A DNA stretch of 64,000 nucleotides, taken from Serinus canaria (lineage: Eukaryota; Chordata; Aves; Passeriformes; Fringillidae). Numbering within the stretch: the first letter of the stretch is position 1; the number at the start of each line of letters is the position of its first letter. This document shows positions 1-13,300 of the stretch, one piece after another. The translations under genes were made by a program, and so were the position numbers. The stretch spans positions 24,031,059-24,095,058 of the forward strand of contig NC_066313.1 in NCBI RefSeq assembly GCF_022539315.1, written 5' to 3'. Below the pieces are notes generated by a model. It was not told where the DNA came from. It made no database searches and was given only the letters and a program-made list of their open reading frames with translations.

Positions 1-371
1 TTGGGGCGGGATGCTGAGCTCAGGGAGCCTGCTCCCCCTCACAGGTTTCCTTTTAACTCTCTCCCCAGGGAAAACACGGCCAACGCCAACTCCTCTCTGA
101 AGCCATGTAGGAAATTAATATCTGTAAAATGTCTTTTCCGCTCCTGCATTTAAGCAAAAGCAGGCACATGAGAGCAGACAAATGACTGACAGCACAATCT
201 AAGCCCCATTTTTTTGCAAAATCAGCCAGGGGAGAGAGGGGCATAAAAGCTGAAATTTTTCAGGGCAGCATGGCCGTGGCAGGAGGCCTCTCACAGCGGC
301 CAGGCTGCTGTGGTCCCTTTAGGCACTGCCTGAGGTGTATCCATTCCTCAGAATCGCCTGATCAATCAGTT

Positions 372-535
372 AAGAAAAGACTTCTGAGACTATTGAGTCC
401 AACCTATGACCCAACACGACCACGGCAACTCGCCCATGGCACTGAGCGCCACGCCCAGTCATTCCTTACACACCTCCAGGGACGGAGACTCCACCACTTC
501 CCTGGGCAGCTCATTGCAATGTCTAAATTTCCATT
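372..535 (-). repeat. CR1 LINE fragment
   Basis: Degenerate antisense CR1 piece. The run TTGAGTCCAACCTATGACC, then wording equivalent to 'cacggcactgagcgccac' and 'cacctccagggacggagact', is the usual CR1 3'-region signature read from the opposite strand. It lies about 100 bp left of the CpG island of the B4GALT3-like gene. Ends are approximate. Confidence 0.75.
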
Positions 536-684
536 GATCTCTCCCTGACCGGTTTAATAGCCAATTTAAAGTGAGGACAGCAGTCGGGTTTTCACCGACG
601 AGACGACACGGGGCAGTTCAGCAGCCACCCCATCCTTCTCCCTCCTCGCCCACAGCGGCGGCCGCTAAGGGAGGAGGCAAGATG

Positions 685-710
685 ACTACATCTCCCAGCA
701 TGCCGTGCGG
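685..710 (+). promoter_or_regulatory. ZNF143 (SBS)-type motif, forward
   Basis: ACTACATCTCCCAGCATGC followed by CGTGCGG closely matches the known vertebrate ZNF143/Staf promoter motif (ACTACAATTCCCAGAATGC type, with the TGCG tail). Such sites usually lie within about 100 bp of a transcription start. Binding is inferred from sequence only. Confidence 0.7.
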
Positions 711-740
711 CAGCACAGCCCCGCTGGGGCCAGCCCTGCT

Positions 741-766
741 CCGCCATGCATTCTGGGAGCTGTAGT
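741..766 (-). promoter_or_regulatory. ZNF143 (SBS)-type motif, reverse
   Basis: Read on the - strand this is ACTACAGCTCCCAGAATGCA followed by TGGCGG, a near-consensus ZNF143 motif. It faces the forward motif at 685-710, with about 30 bp between them. Confidence 0.7.
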
Positions 767-1021
767 CTCGCCGGAAGGCGGGCGGGGGAGGGCGGGTGCT
801 GCGCCTGTGCCACAGCGAGCCCGTGCCGCTGCCCCGGGGCTCCGAGCGGGGTGGCTCGGCCCGCTCGTTCCTTCCTCCAGCCCGCCTGGCACTGCTCGCA
901 CCGGGAAGGGGACGTCTGGCTCTCGGCGTCCTGGTGAAGCCCAGCTAGGGGAGCACGCTGCCGCCTCAGAAAGTTGGAGGAGAAGAAGGAGGGGGAGGAG
1001 GAGGCGAAGGTCTGCACAGCG

Positions 1022-1027
1022 ATGTAG
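1022..1027 (+). promoter_or_regulatory. Start-stop upstream ORF (ATG-TAG)
   Basis: An ATG directly followed by TAG, 79 nt before the coding start. If the transcript begins upstream of it, this is a minimal start-stop element of the kind known to hold ribosomes. Its presence in the mRNA depends on the unknown transcription start. Confidence 0.4.
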
Positions 1028-1091
1028 CCCAGAGCGTGGAACGGCAGCCCGTGGAAGGCACTTCAGCTCCTCGCCGCCCCGGTCCTGGAGC

Positions 1092-1100
1092 ATGGGCTGA
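1092..1100 (+). promoter_or_regulatory. Two-codon upstream ORF (ATG GGC TGA)
   Basis: A tiny upstream ORF ending only 5 nt before the main ATG at 1106, very probably in the 5' UTR. The main ATG has a good A at -3 but T at +4, so initiation there could depend on leaky scanning or reinitiation. Confidence 0.5.
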
Positions 1101-1105
1101 AAACT

Positions 1106-1343
1106 ATGTTCCTCTCCCGTATGGAAAATCATTGTTTCCTGCTGTTTGTGTTTGTCTTCCAAGCAATATTTATCCTGATCCTCTACCGAGGCGGACCTTC
1201 GCATGTGTTCCGCGGGTTTTTAGAGTCGCCCCAGGTGGTGGATTACTCGAAGCCCCACGATGTGTACACAAACCTCAGCTTGTTCACCCGGGCTCCCCAT
1301 GAGGACGCGATGCCCTACTGCTCAGCGCGGTCCCCAGTCCTGG
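1106..1343 (+). CDS. B4GALT3: B4GALT3-like coding exon 1
   Basis: Encodes residues 1-79 plus one base: cytosolic tail, membrane anchor and stem, up to PYCSARSPVL. The donor GTAGGT at 1344 is used because it joins in frame to 8094 and makes the family-typical SPVLVGP. Confidence 0.88.
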
Positions 1344-4300
1344 GTAGGTATGAACCTCCAAAAACCCTGGAAAGGTGGTTTGAAAGAACCTCCTTCATAA
1401 CCCTGAAGGTGTCATAAATGTAAGTTGCATCTTCTTCAGACTTTGAAACAGGTGTGCTGATGTACTTACACTGACAAAATTATCTCCTGTTAACAACTCG
1501 TGTTGTTTTTATTGCTTGTGCGTGGAAAAGTATTTTACTGGCCTACAAATTTCCAATATTGAGAGTTTGGTTACACAGATGTCAAGATTTCAAGAGTGAA
1601 AACAGTGCATGGTGATAATATCAAGTCAGTAATGCTTTTTTTTTTCTTGGCAATCCTGTGTAAAATGACCCAACAATTCAGAAACTGCATAATTTTGACC
1701 TCTGACTTTAACTCCTGGGTTCTTTGTCTTAGCCTTATGTCAAACCTGTAGTTCAACATAAATTGATTAAGTTGACTTGAAATCAGCTTAAGGAGGATGT
1801 ATGAGGATGGCACCTTGCTCTTCATGGTGATCCTCCAGTCTATGATGGTTACACATCCTCTAGGCTTAGAAACTTCTGTGTTAGATTTAAAAGTCTGGTC
1901 ATAGGTTAATTTGTATTCACAGTAGGACCAAACCAGAGCTGATCTAAGAAGCAGCATTCATCCAGCTGTTGCAGCACTGAAACAGCTGAGGAATTTTAAG
2001 TCAGTACAAAGTCAAGCCAGGTGTATAAAGCAGGTGTGTTGCTAGTAAAGTGGTCGTGAATCCCTTTCGCTCAGCCATGAACGGATTAAGTTCCATCAGC
2101 GTGCACTTAGAGCTGGTTTGGGGCCATCACCTTCTTAGAGTACTGTGTAGTAAGTTACTCTTATCAGGTTTTCCATACTGCACAGGTTTCTGCATGTCTA
2201 AATGTTGTATGCTCCTAGCCTTGGACTGCAGCTCTAGAAAAGCTGGTCACTGCACATGGAGCCCATTAGGAGCAAATGGTTGACCTTGGTTCATGTGGAA
2301 GTTCTGTGGGAAGCCAGTGCTCTTGTGTCAAGTTGCTTACTTAGGTTGGAGAACTCTGCTGGGACCCTTTGGATGAGCTTGCTCAGACTGCAGTCTTCGT
2401 AATGATGCTTGTTCTTTTAAGATGCCTTCTTCCTTCCCCTGCTGCTTACAATTAAATTAAGTACACACCGTGTGTATGATGAAAGTGTATGATAGCTTTG
2501 GGTGTGTGTTTCAGCATTTCCCTCAGAAATGGCTCTACTAAATCCTGAAATCTTGATAGCACAGAGCCTTTTTGCACAGGTGCTAGGTGTCATGGCCTCA
2601 TTGCACTGCAGCACATTCAGTTCTGGGAAGCTACAATTCCTCATTTCAGGCTAAATTGTTTTATTTGAAAAAGCACAGCAGAAACATGACTGCATCTAGT
2701 TTGTGTCCACTACTGATGAAAATCCTCTCTCCTAAAGAGTCAAATGAGACAGCTTTAGTGTCAAAAAGAAAGAACCAAACAACTCTGCAGCTTGCCTGCA
2801 AACCATCAGGTAAGTAAAAGTAGTGACGTATATGAAGGAGGCAGGTGGAGAGTAAAATTACACTGATCTGTGCTCTTAGAGCTGGGAAATCTTTTTAAGA
2901 ACTCTTCTTCTGCCCATCACTGAGAGTGCTGAGAACAGGGGATCATCCTGCAGGCGGTACTTCAGAGCTAAAATGGAAACATGATGTTAGTCACAGACAG
3001 AAACAAACAGCAAGCTGTCTGGGAGAAAAAAAAAGCCAACCATGAGGCAAAGTAACTGTGTAAGCTTTACTGTATGAAAATACTGAGTTGAGCATATGAA
3101 CCATTGTTGAAGTGAAGCACAAGTAATTTGGAGCACTGATACAAATTCAGCTTAAGAAAAATTAGGTCTCTGCTACTCCTTAACTTTTACTCAGTGGTAT
3201 TTCCCTGTAAATGTAGGATGTAAATTTTGGCTTCTATCACTGCATCACATCAATGTCTTCGGGGTGTTTTGCTTCTTTCTTAGCTGAGAAGCTTGCTATT
3301 TTGTGAGGGAGTTGTCCCTTGTTTTATACGTGATGGGCACATATAAATTGAGATATAAATACTTTATAAATGTCTTGAATAGTTGTTGCCATCATCTCTC
3401 GTGAGACGGGTGTTTCTTGGAAGCATTATATTGCAGAGAGCAATGCCTTTTAATATTAATTTCATAAACTCTATTAAATGAGATTTCAATTCAATTCTTG
3501 AGGACTCATCCTCCAGTTCAGAGCTGGTAATAAGTCACTGTGCCCACTCTAAAGTGTGTTAAAGTACCTGGAAGGATGCCAAATGGCTTAAATGGTTTCT
3601 GCATCAGGGCTTTTATGAAGTGCAGCACTTTTTTCTTTTATATATGTAGTAGATCATTTTGATAACTCTTTGAATGTTAATCAGCTTGCAGCTCATCTGT
3701 CTATTTCCTGTCTCCCGAATCTGTAGCAACTTGGTTCTTTCAGGGCTGTGAAGTAAGAATTAAAGTATAATTGCTAATCATCTCTGCCTTAGAGGAATTA
3801 GACTCCTTCTGACTAGTGGTACTTTTAAGCACCTGGCGGTGTCCACTGAATGTTTTGTGACCAACAACCTGCAAAGCATTGCAGGTATTCAGTGTCTTCA
3901 CTAATATAGCGAATAAATTACTTGAGTTCCCTCAAAGGTAAAGTTTCTACGCAAATAACCCATTGCCTCTTTCTTCCTCCTCTGGTTTTAGAAAAAGTGA
4001 AGTGCTTATATGCCAGGGTTATACTTCGTTAAGCTAAACTAAATAGCTTTTAAATTCAAAATCTGACTTTCTCACATTGCATGCAAGATGTCTTGTTTCA
4101 GTTCATCTTTTTCTCTCACAAGGAACAAGTTTGGTGCTAGAAGATTTGGCTTTATTGTATTACTTCTGTTTGGTTTAAAGGGGTACCTTCCTTCATGCAT
4201 GGTACTTGTTCAGTTAGTTTGGCCCTCGAGGACTTTAATAATTGAAAGTTCTGTCTGTAACTCTGCTGTTTATAATTTGCTCATGCTATGGAAGGATTTT

Positions 4301-7300
4301 TTCCAAGCCCTTCTTATAGTAGTTACTGCCTTTCTTTCCCATCTGTCATAACCTTTTCATGAGCAGGACCATCTGTTGTATTAAGTAGCTCCTGCTATGT
4401 TTTCTAATGCTGCCAGAGTTTCTTCTCTTGGATTGAAAGAGAAATAGAAAGGTGGCAGTGCTAATGCTGAGATTTATTTTCAGGTGCCATTGAGGTAGCC
4501 TTGTATTAGAAACTGATGCTTAAATGAAAACTGTTGGTCTGATTTTTTTCCCCCCAAGCACTGGTAGAATTACACAAATATGACTCTGTTAATGTAGTGT
4601 GTGGTGCTGCAGTATCTGAGTGCAGCATTCCCCCATGCTACTGTTCCTGTTTGTTCATCTTGTGTAAGTTCTGGTTACTCTCATTGGGCTTGGTAATTGC
4701 AGCTGCAAACTCCAAATGAGTTCAGAAGTCCTGGAGTTACTTTCCTAAGGTGGGATAGATATGGTCAAAGTCAATAGGTCCCCTCAAAGGGAAATATGTT
4801 GCCTAGGGAGTAAAGTAAGCAGGAAGTGTGCTGTCACTGGCACCAGCTGACAGCACAGGTAATTGTGAGACCTAACTGTTCACTGAAGCTTCATATTCAT
4901 TAAACACCGTCTGTGTGATGGTACAGGCACAGAAACATCTTTGGAACCATGGAAAAATTGCTTGGACACTTTCAGGGTGTTGATTCTGTACCCTGCCTCA
5001 ACAGGGATCCTGTGCTTCCTAGTATGTGTAAGATGGGTTTTTCCTCCTTTTCCAAGGCTGTGCTTTGGCAGTTTTATTTATCCCTCTTTGGTCCAGCCTG
5101 CAAGTGCTCTGTTCACATTTGGGATTTAGTTGGATTAGATTGCATTAGCCTTTTGTTAGTTGGACAGCAGGGAGACATGAGAGCCAGAATGTAGCTTGTA
5201 GCCAAGGAGCATAGGGCAGCCAGAGGTTTTGGGGATGTAAGTCACACTGATGTTTAATTTTTTTTCCTTCCCTTGGCATATTCCAGATTGAGTTTCTAAG
5301 CTGATTTGTTTGAGGTGTGGAGCCAGGCAGCATGGGAGAACATGATATCTTGAAAAACCTGGAAAATGCAAATGTTACACTCCTCAATGGTATGCTTGGG
5401 TATGGAAGGAGAGAACAGGAGTGAAGCTATTCACATTATCTAACTCATACCCTTACGTTCAAGATCTTATTTTTTCTGGAATTTAAAGGTTGTTGCTGCA
5501 GAATCTTACTCTGCAATACAGAGTCCCAATTGTTTTAGAGAAAATAAAACCCTGCCTTTGTGGAGAGAATAAAAGGGATTAATTCCCTTTCTTTTGTTTT
5601 TTCCTTAGAGCAATGATCTATAGTTGAATTCCCTGAATATAATACTTCTTTAGCAAGCTCCAGTTGTCATCAAATCAGTGGTTAATGGTGCCTTAGGTTG
5701 AAAGATCTGATAATCAGCGAGTCCATTAATCTAAACAGCAACATAAACTACAGGTTGATAATATTGTTGGGCTGAAACGTGGGAGTCTTAACGGTGGAAA
5801 CTGCATGCACAGAGGTAGGAAATAACATGAAATGTTCACTGTAAATGTGACCTAGGTTCATAGCCTACACAGTGATTCTCTGAAGAACCACTCTTTGTTT
5901 TGGGTACAAATATATGGCAATGTACTCTGCTTTCCTGCTGCAGGTAATGCGGTGAAAATCAAATTCTCCTGTGTTTTAAATAGTTGGAGAAGGACTGAAA
6001 AGTGATGTTTAAGAGTCAGCTATTGCAAAATCTTGCTGACAAGCAAAAGTCAGGCTTTCTTTTTAAAAACAAACCAACAAGCAGAAACCAATGAACAAAA
6101 CCCATGCAGTGGGTTTTGGTTTTGACAGACCAGACGTTTTTGACATGAGAAATGATCAGTGGCTCTTCAGACTGACCTTCAGGAAATGCCATTTGTGTGT
6201 TCCTTGAGGAAGGAAAGGAGACGCTTACCAAATACAGGTTTGCCCATCAGAAATGTGAGGTGTACCAACTTCCTCATAGTAGCAAAATGTTCCCTGGTTC
6301 AGAATGGACACTTTGAATTTTATGGCAAATTTAGTCCTTAAGCCTTGCTACTGCTCTAAAAACCTGCAAACTACCCAAAACCAACGAACCAACAAAACCC
6401 CAAACCCCCAAAACGATGTTGCTTCTTTCTGTGTCAGTTAAACAGGATGTAGGTGTGGGCAGGCTCAGGTTTTTTGTTTGTTTTTGTTAGAATTGTAGCA
6501 GAGATTTGAATGTAGGATGAACTGAAAGAAGCATATTCTGGACTCACTCTCATTTAGTCTTAAAACACACCTGTACCTTCTCCTGCTCAAATGAAAGCTC
6601 CTAAACACCAGGCCTAAATATTTGCTCTCTTTCGTGCTTCATTATCAGAAGATTTTTGAGAGAATAATTTATTTCTGTGGTTTAAGAGGGATTCTCACTT
6701 AGAAGATACTGCAAACATGATTTAGGACAGCTGTAGTGTTAATTATCAGCTTGGAAAGAAAAGAAAATCTTGTTTATAGCTATTTAAAAAAACCACCACC
6801 AACAACAACAAACTTGCCTTGCAGACTTCTGCAACAAAAACATTTTGCCCATGGTAGCGTGGCCTGCAAAGAATTTTTAAATAGAACTGTCATTTGAAAT
6901 TGCCAGCTTCTAATTATGATTTGGGTGAAAGTTTTTCCCTAGTTCATTTAAGCATTGGATGCTAATCTTGTTCTGCATCTGTGTTTTATTTTCTTAAAAG
7001 TTCACAATTGTAGAAAACCATTAAGACACACTGATTTGTGTATAAATACGAGTCTTCTGCAAATTCTGGAAACTTTTCTCACAACCCAGGAGGACAGGCA
7101 TTTAGATAATTGTTTATTTAGAATTTGTTTATTTATATTGTAACAATGAGGTTTGTGTTAAAATGGGTATTGACACTTTATATGGATTCTTTTTCCCTCA
7201 TGACTTGTCAGTATTTTTCCATCTGAAGAATGGAAGAATTAATGTAAAAATGCAGAGTTTTTTTAATTATGCAAGAACTCTTGAAGATATCCAGTATATT

Positions 7301-10300
7301 TTGTATTTAAAAACAAAGTGCTGAGTAGAAGAACAGTCATATATAGTTTCTTTTGCTATTTTGTGCCCATTCCTCAAAATATAACATCTTTCTTCTTTCT
7401 CTGTTCTGTCATCTGCTTCTCTTAACATTTTGAAGTACTGCCTGCTTATCACAGTGTATAAAATGAAATAATATAGCAAATTCAGCCATTGTGGCATGTG
7501 ATTATAACATCAAATTGAACTTGAAAAGCTTTTAAAGGTAGAGCTGACCTTTTCTAAAGCATTTCTATTCATGCAGGCTTTAAACTGTTTCTCCCCTGAC
7601 CAGCTGAATATCCACTTGCACATCTTTGTCCTTGAATCTCTTCTGAAAGAGGCTTAGAGAAATTTTCCAAATGGGTACAAAAGCAGATGTGTCTGTTCAT
7701 CTTGAATAATTTTCAACCCTGTTTCTTTCAGCAAATCAATTTACTCAAGGATCTCATCTAAGCAACACAAGACTGTAGTCAGCAGGCAGTCCCAGGGAGA
7801 AGCAGCTGTGCAGCAGCCCAGTGAGACTTGTGGCCATGCCAGGACTCGGGATGCCTGGCAGGCACCTGTCCTCCTGGTGCTGAGCTGGCCACCTCTCCCT
7901 GCTCCACTTGCTGTGGAGCAGGGAGAGGTGGCCAGCAGGCAGCAGTGAAATTTATCACAGCGGCACATCTGTATGGGTGTTGTTAACTCTTCTCTGGTGG
8001 GGCTGCTGTCTGAAGGAGCTGATCTCGTAGGTCTGAAAAAAGGTGGAGATACATCACTGATCTTACTTACTCTTTTTCTGTCTCTCCTTACAGTTGGTCC
8101 ATTAACCATCACCTTCAGGGTGCTCCCTAGTGAAAGGATGATCATAAAAAGAAATCCTTTTGTTCAGTCTGGTGGCCACTACGAGCCACCTCACTGCTTT
8201 CCCCGCTACAAATCTGCCATCCTTGTGGCCTACAGGAACCAGGAGAAGTACCTCCGCCATCTTCTCTACTACATCCATCCCTTCCTGCAGCGCCAGCAGC
8301 TCAGCTACACTATCTACCTGATCCAGCAGGTAAATCCAAGTCAAATGTGCCTGCTGGGCAGCTCAGCTGCACCACTTAAGGGTTGGGTTCTGAAGAAGAA
8401 ATGTGACTCTTCTGATGTGGAAATACTGTTTTATGCATGGGCTGAGAGGGCGTCAGATAGCTGTCCCACCTCCATGGCTGCTAATGATTGAAATACTGTA
8501 CCACTTGTCAAGATCGTGATTCTGCTATTAATTGGTTCTGTTGTGGTTTTGGGTTTTTTTCCTGGGGGTATAAATTTGTCACTAAGTGGTTGTGCTGGTT
8601 TGAAAGTAAACCAGCCGGAAAAATGAACCCCCATACAATCACCTTGAGGAAGATTTCAGATTGGAATTACAACTTAGTAGAAAGATTACAATAAATACAT
8701 CAATACAAAAACACTGGCCTAAAGTGACAAAGTCAGAGTATAGCCTTTCCCCCTGTTGGTCAGGATGGTGGTCACAGCCTGATTAAGTGATGGCTGCAGT
8801 GTCGAAAATGGTGGTCCTGTAGAAGGTCTGGTCCTCCTCTGGGTCCCTCAAGCAGTGGTGGTGTCCCAAGTCCCCAAATCGAGATTCTATATGGTCAGGT
8901 TCAGGTGGTACCTCCCCAGGGCAGGGAGTTTCACAATGGAGTGATGTAGTCCTATGAGGGACAGAATGTTTTTGGAGTCCTTGGGGGTTGTTGCTGCCGG
9001 CTGCTCTGCTGGTGCCAATGAGTTCATGATGGCCCCTTAGCAGAGACCCTTCAGGATGGGTCTGGGACTGCTGCTTCACCCGAGGGAGGTACCACAGCCG
9101 AGTCACCAGTGTGAAGAAAAAGAAACACTATCCTGCCTCACAGGGCTGCCTCTTTTTTCCTTATGTAACCACCCAGCTGTAGCCTGAGGGGTGGCTGTGC
9201 ACTGGGCAGCTGCTGCAAATGACCCTTCTTTAAGAGTTTGTCCAAAAATGATGTAGAGGAAAGTAGAATACAGTTTGGTTACACCCCATATAGCACTTTC
9301 CTTTTGTAACCCAGGACAGTTGTAACTTTTGTTTTCCTCTTTTTGAGGTTTGCACGTGGTTTGTCTGTAGCTTGTCAGCCTGACTGCTGAGCAAAACCTG
9401 GAGACTGAACACTGATGTGAAGCTGGATATTTTTAGTCTGTGACAAATACATACATGTGGCTTGGCCCTGCCGTGGGGCAGTCTGTGCAGGTCAAGCAGC
9501 CTTTTTGTACCTGACATGGACTGGTGTTGCAAAAGATCAGTGGCAAGGGAGCAAGTTTTGGATTCATCAGTTAAAACCAATAGGTTGTTGGGAGGGCAAA
9601 GAAGCTTTTTTGTTTGACTGAGATCTTTGTCTCATTTCTAAGTTTTAGTAAACAGTAGTCAGGGGAAAAAGGTTGCTGTGCAAATGTGCACCTGAGGATT
9701 GGCTTATGGGTCTCTTGAAAAGTGCCAACAGTGCATAGCCCCTGACACAGCAAAGTTGACAATTGTTGAGAATGTTGTGAAGAGGATGGGTGACATTTTC
9801 AAAGCTGGGAGCATGGAATTTGCAGCCAGTATTGATTCATTCATTTGAATAAGGCTTTTTGACAAAAACAAATTTTGACTGAGCAAATTTTAACAACATC
9901 TTTGTTGCTTTGGTGAAGAAATGTAGGTTTTCTTTTCCAGGTAGGGACCGGTTCATTTAACCGAGCAAAGCTGCTTAATGTTGGTGTCCGGGAAGCCATG
10001 AAGGATGAAGAGTGGGACTGCCTTGTCCTGCATGATATTGACCTGGTGCCTGAGAATGATTATAACCTGTACATTTGTGATGAATATTATCCCAAGCACA
10101 TGGCCAGTGCCATAGATAAGTTTCAGTACACGTAAGTGCTTCCATTTGCTTTCTGTGGATTCATTCCAGCTGGTTCACTTCCTGTTAGAAAGTATGGGTG
10201 GGAACAGTGAAAGACACAACCTTTATGAGGTTTTCTGTGTGTTAGTTTTGCAGCAGTTACTTCCTAGAAAAGGATATTTTTGACCCAGGCATGCAATCTA

Positions 10301-13300
10301 GAATGTTTCCTTGCCTGTAGTTCCCTGTTCCACAGTTAGCTCAGTTTGGCAAATGACTGGCAGGTTTCTGTTTGACATTAAGAAAAAAAGTATAAGGTGG
10401 ATCACATGGAATTTGATGTGGTAGGATACAGGTACTTTAAACTGATCCAAGATACAAATTTTGAAACCAGCTTTACTTTGGACAGTTTTGGGGGAACGTG
10501 GTGGGAAACATTGAGTGGAATGGAACATGATAGGAATTACAATGTGGTTACTGTTTTGGGGGTTTGGCATTGTCATGAGAGTGCCTGCAATTAATGCATG
10601 TGTGACTTGGATCACACTGTTAGTTGTGGAGGACAGGCATTAGCCTTCAATAGTGAACTGTGGTTTTTAGTGGTTGGGTTTTTTTGGAGGGTGGTGTTTG
10701 TTTGCTCGTTTGTTTTCTCTTTTAGTCTGCCATACAAGTCCTTTTTTGGGGGCGTGTCTGCTCTGACTCCAGAACATTACATGAAGATGAATGGGTTTCC
10801 CAACACATACTGGGGCGATGGTGGTGAGAATGATGACATTGCTACAAGGTACCAATGCACAGCACAGGCTTGAGATGGATCTAAGCTGGCAAGTGAAGCA
10901 TAGCAGCACCCTAGGAAAGGAACCAACGACAGTGTTCCTTAATGTGCCTTCAGTACCATTATAATCCCAAATGCTGTTGGTATTGGGAATGCTTAATGTC
11001 AGAAAATGGTCAGAACCTATGAATCCAATTACTATGTGCTGGGAAAATGAAGCTTTCTCCTTTCTGGGGAGCAGAATGTTATTTCACATCCTTGTGCCTT
11101 CAGTGCAAGGGGTTATAACTGCTTATAGTTGACAAGTGCCTCCACTGATGTTGACAGCCCCAAGGGAGGGAAGGAATCTGCAAGCTTGAGGAATAAGAAG
11201 GTACTTAACTAATTCTCAGATGGTTGGGAATTTAAGTTAAGTGCATTTAGGCTGTTCCAAGTGTTACCTAATCACTGATACTTGGGATTAAGGAGCACAA
11301 GGAATTCTATCTTTTGTCTGCAGTGCTGGGTGATGGAGGAGCCTACGTACCAGTGTGAGTCAGTGACAGCAAGAGTTGATGGTTTTTCTTGTACTTTGGT
11401 TGCCATGGCAGCAGCATTCTATAGATGAGTTTAGTTCCAGGTGCTCTGCCTAATGTGAATTCTTCAAGTACAGAATCATGGCTGCAGCTTCTTTATTCAG
11501 CTTTGGAATTGCACTGTGCACCTTTATGATCAAACACTGAGGCAGGCTCATGGGGAGTTTATAAAACTAAACTGACCATGGAAGCCTTTGTTATTTTTGT
11601 CTTGAATAATGTGACAAGTTACAGGGGGTTTTTTTCAAAGCAGTCTTCATCTGGGAATTGAATGCCAGATTTTCTAATATAGAATTCCTCCTTTGCCTTT
11701 CAGAGAAAGCCAACTAAAAGGTTGTATGGTTGTTTAGAGAGTCAGCATTTATGAAAGGAATAGAATGCCAGGAAATAGATCTTTACATTAAGTACAATGC
11801 TGGGTCTATTCAGCTGTTCTTAGTATAGCTTGGGCATCTAATTTCGTTTTTGGTACCCAGGGTGGAGTCATGCCAGTTATGCATAGGAGTGCAGTTCTTT
11901 GAAGAGAATCCTGGAAGGCAAGTGAATTATATAGATCCCAGAATAGCCCTTTCTGGAAGGGAATTAGAGCCCATGTTTTCAGAGAAAACTTACACTAACG
12001 ATTAGCAATGTTTTGGCCCAGAAATCCATGGAGGCTGTGGACAATGCCTGTTAATGATTTATTCACATTCTGAAGTCTCAGCCTGCAGAAGTTAGGAATG
12101 AACTGGCTGTTCTTCAATGACCAGCTGGGATCTGGATTTTAGGAGCTGCTCAAGCACTTCTTGCCATGTAGCATAAAAATTAATGAATTTTTTTTTTTAA
12201 CGTATCAATGTCCAGTTTTAAGAAATTCTGTGCAAAGATGATTTTATTTTCTGGTATACTGCTTATTAAAAGCAGAGTTAATGAAAAAATCTGCCAGCTG
12301 CTACTTATAGTCACCAGACTGCAGTACTCTCTAATGCAAGTTGTAGCAAATACCAGGATCTACCTTGTATTAGAATAAAACACTATTCTAATTGGAGCCA
12401 CTCATGTGCTAACATTTTCAACTACAGGAAAGTCTCTTGGACTCTTCTTAACAGTAAATGAATGTATTAACAATTCAGTTTTAGTCTTATTTGCAATGCA
12501 AAAAACTGTAACAGCAAAGCTAGTTTAGTGTTCTTGCTTTTTTGTCTCTTTATGGTTGAATGTGCCATAAGCTTATGTTCAGAAAACAAGAAACTGTCTA
12601 AAACTCCATGTGAAATAATGGAACTATAACACTGTCAGTGAAGTGTTATAATCATCTGATGGCTCTAGCCTAACAAATATTTTCAATTCTGTAGCCTTTC
12701 AGCTTCATAACATTCCTGCTGTATCAGATCCCGATGGAACGCGGTCAAATGCTGCAAACATGCCAGTTAGATAACCTCAGTTGAGCAAACATTCATTCTT
12801 ACATTCACAGGAATTTTCTCTGCCTAAGGGCTGTCCTGTGATAGCTGAGGTTTGGTAGCCCTAACACTATTGGAGGCACTTTTTATTGGCAAAGTAACAT
12901 AGGTGCTATCAGCAGTGGGCTGTTAGTTGCTTGAACGTCACCCAAAATGCTGGGCTTAGAAGCTCTGTTCTGGAATTCTGAGCCTTCAGTTCCTCTTCTC
13001 TTATCTAACTGTACTGCAGCTGAGTTTATCTATGTTTGTCTGGTGCCTGTATTTATCCCTAATCTTTTATGAACCAGTCTAATCAGGCCATCTGAATGAA
13101 TGGCACTTCTCAAAGAACAGAGAGGCCTAATCTGGTTTTGAAACTCAGGACTGGCTTCCTTTCAGAAACTGCAAGTTTGAGGGTTTGGGTTTTTTTTTTC
13201 CCCCTTAAAGTTTAGGTGATGGACCTCTAGGCAGCAAAAGCTCCGCTCTTAGGAGGAAGTGGAATAACACTCATTTGTCAGGGGAACTGCTCTTGAATGC

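Larger units (their letters stand above)
600..1105 (+). promoter_or_regulatory. CpG island promoter and 5' UTR of the B4GALT3-like gene
   Basis: GC- and CpG-rich stretch ending at the start codon at 1106. It holds two opposed ZNF143-type motifs (685-710 and 741-766), GC boxes such as GGGCGGGGG and GGCGGGCGGG, and no clear TATA box, as expected for a housekeeping CpG promoter. Transcription probably starts between about 770 and 1000, but the exact site cannot be read. Opposed motifs often go with bidirectional promoters, so a leftward transcript is possible; no leftward gene is recognisable in the first 600 bases. Long open frames here on both strands are GC-driven and not believable proteins. 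Confidence 0.75.

Noticed and set aside
592..1204. Open frames of 141 and 172 codons on the - strand and 131 codons on the + strand at the first promoter
   Set aside because: Overlapping GC-driven frames over the promoter and 5' UTR, without known similarity.
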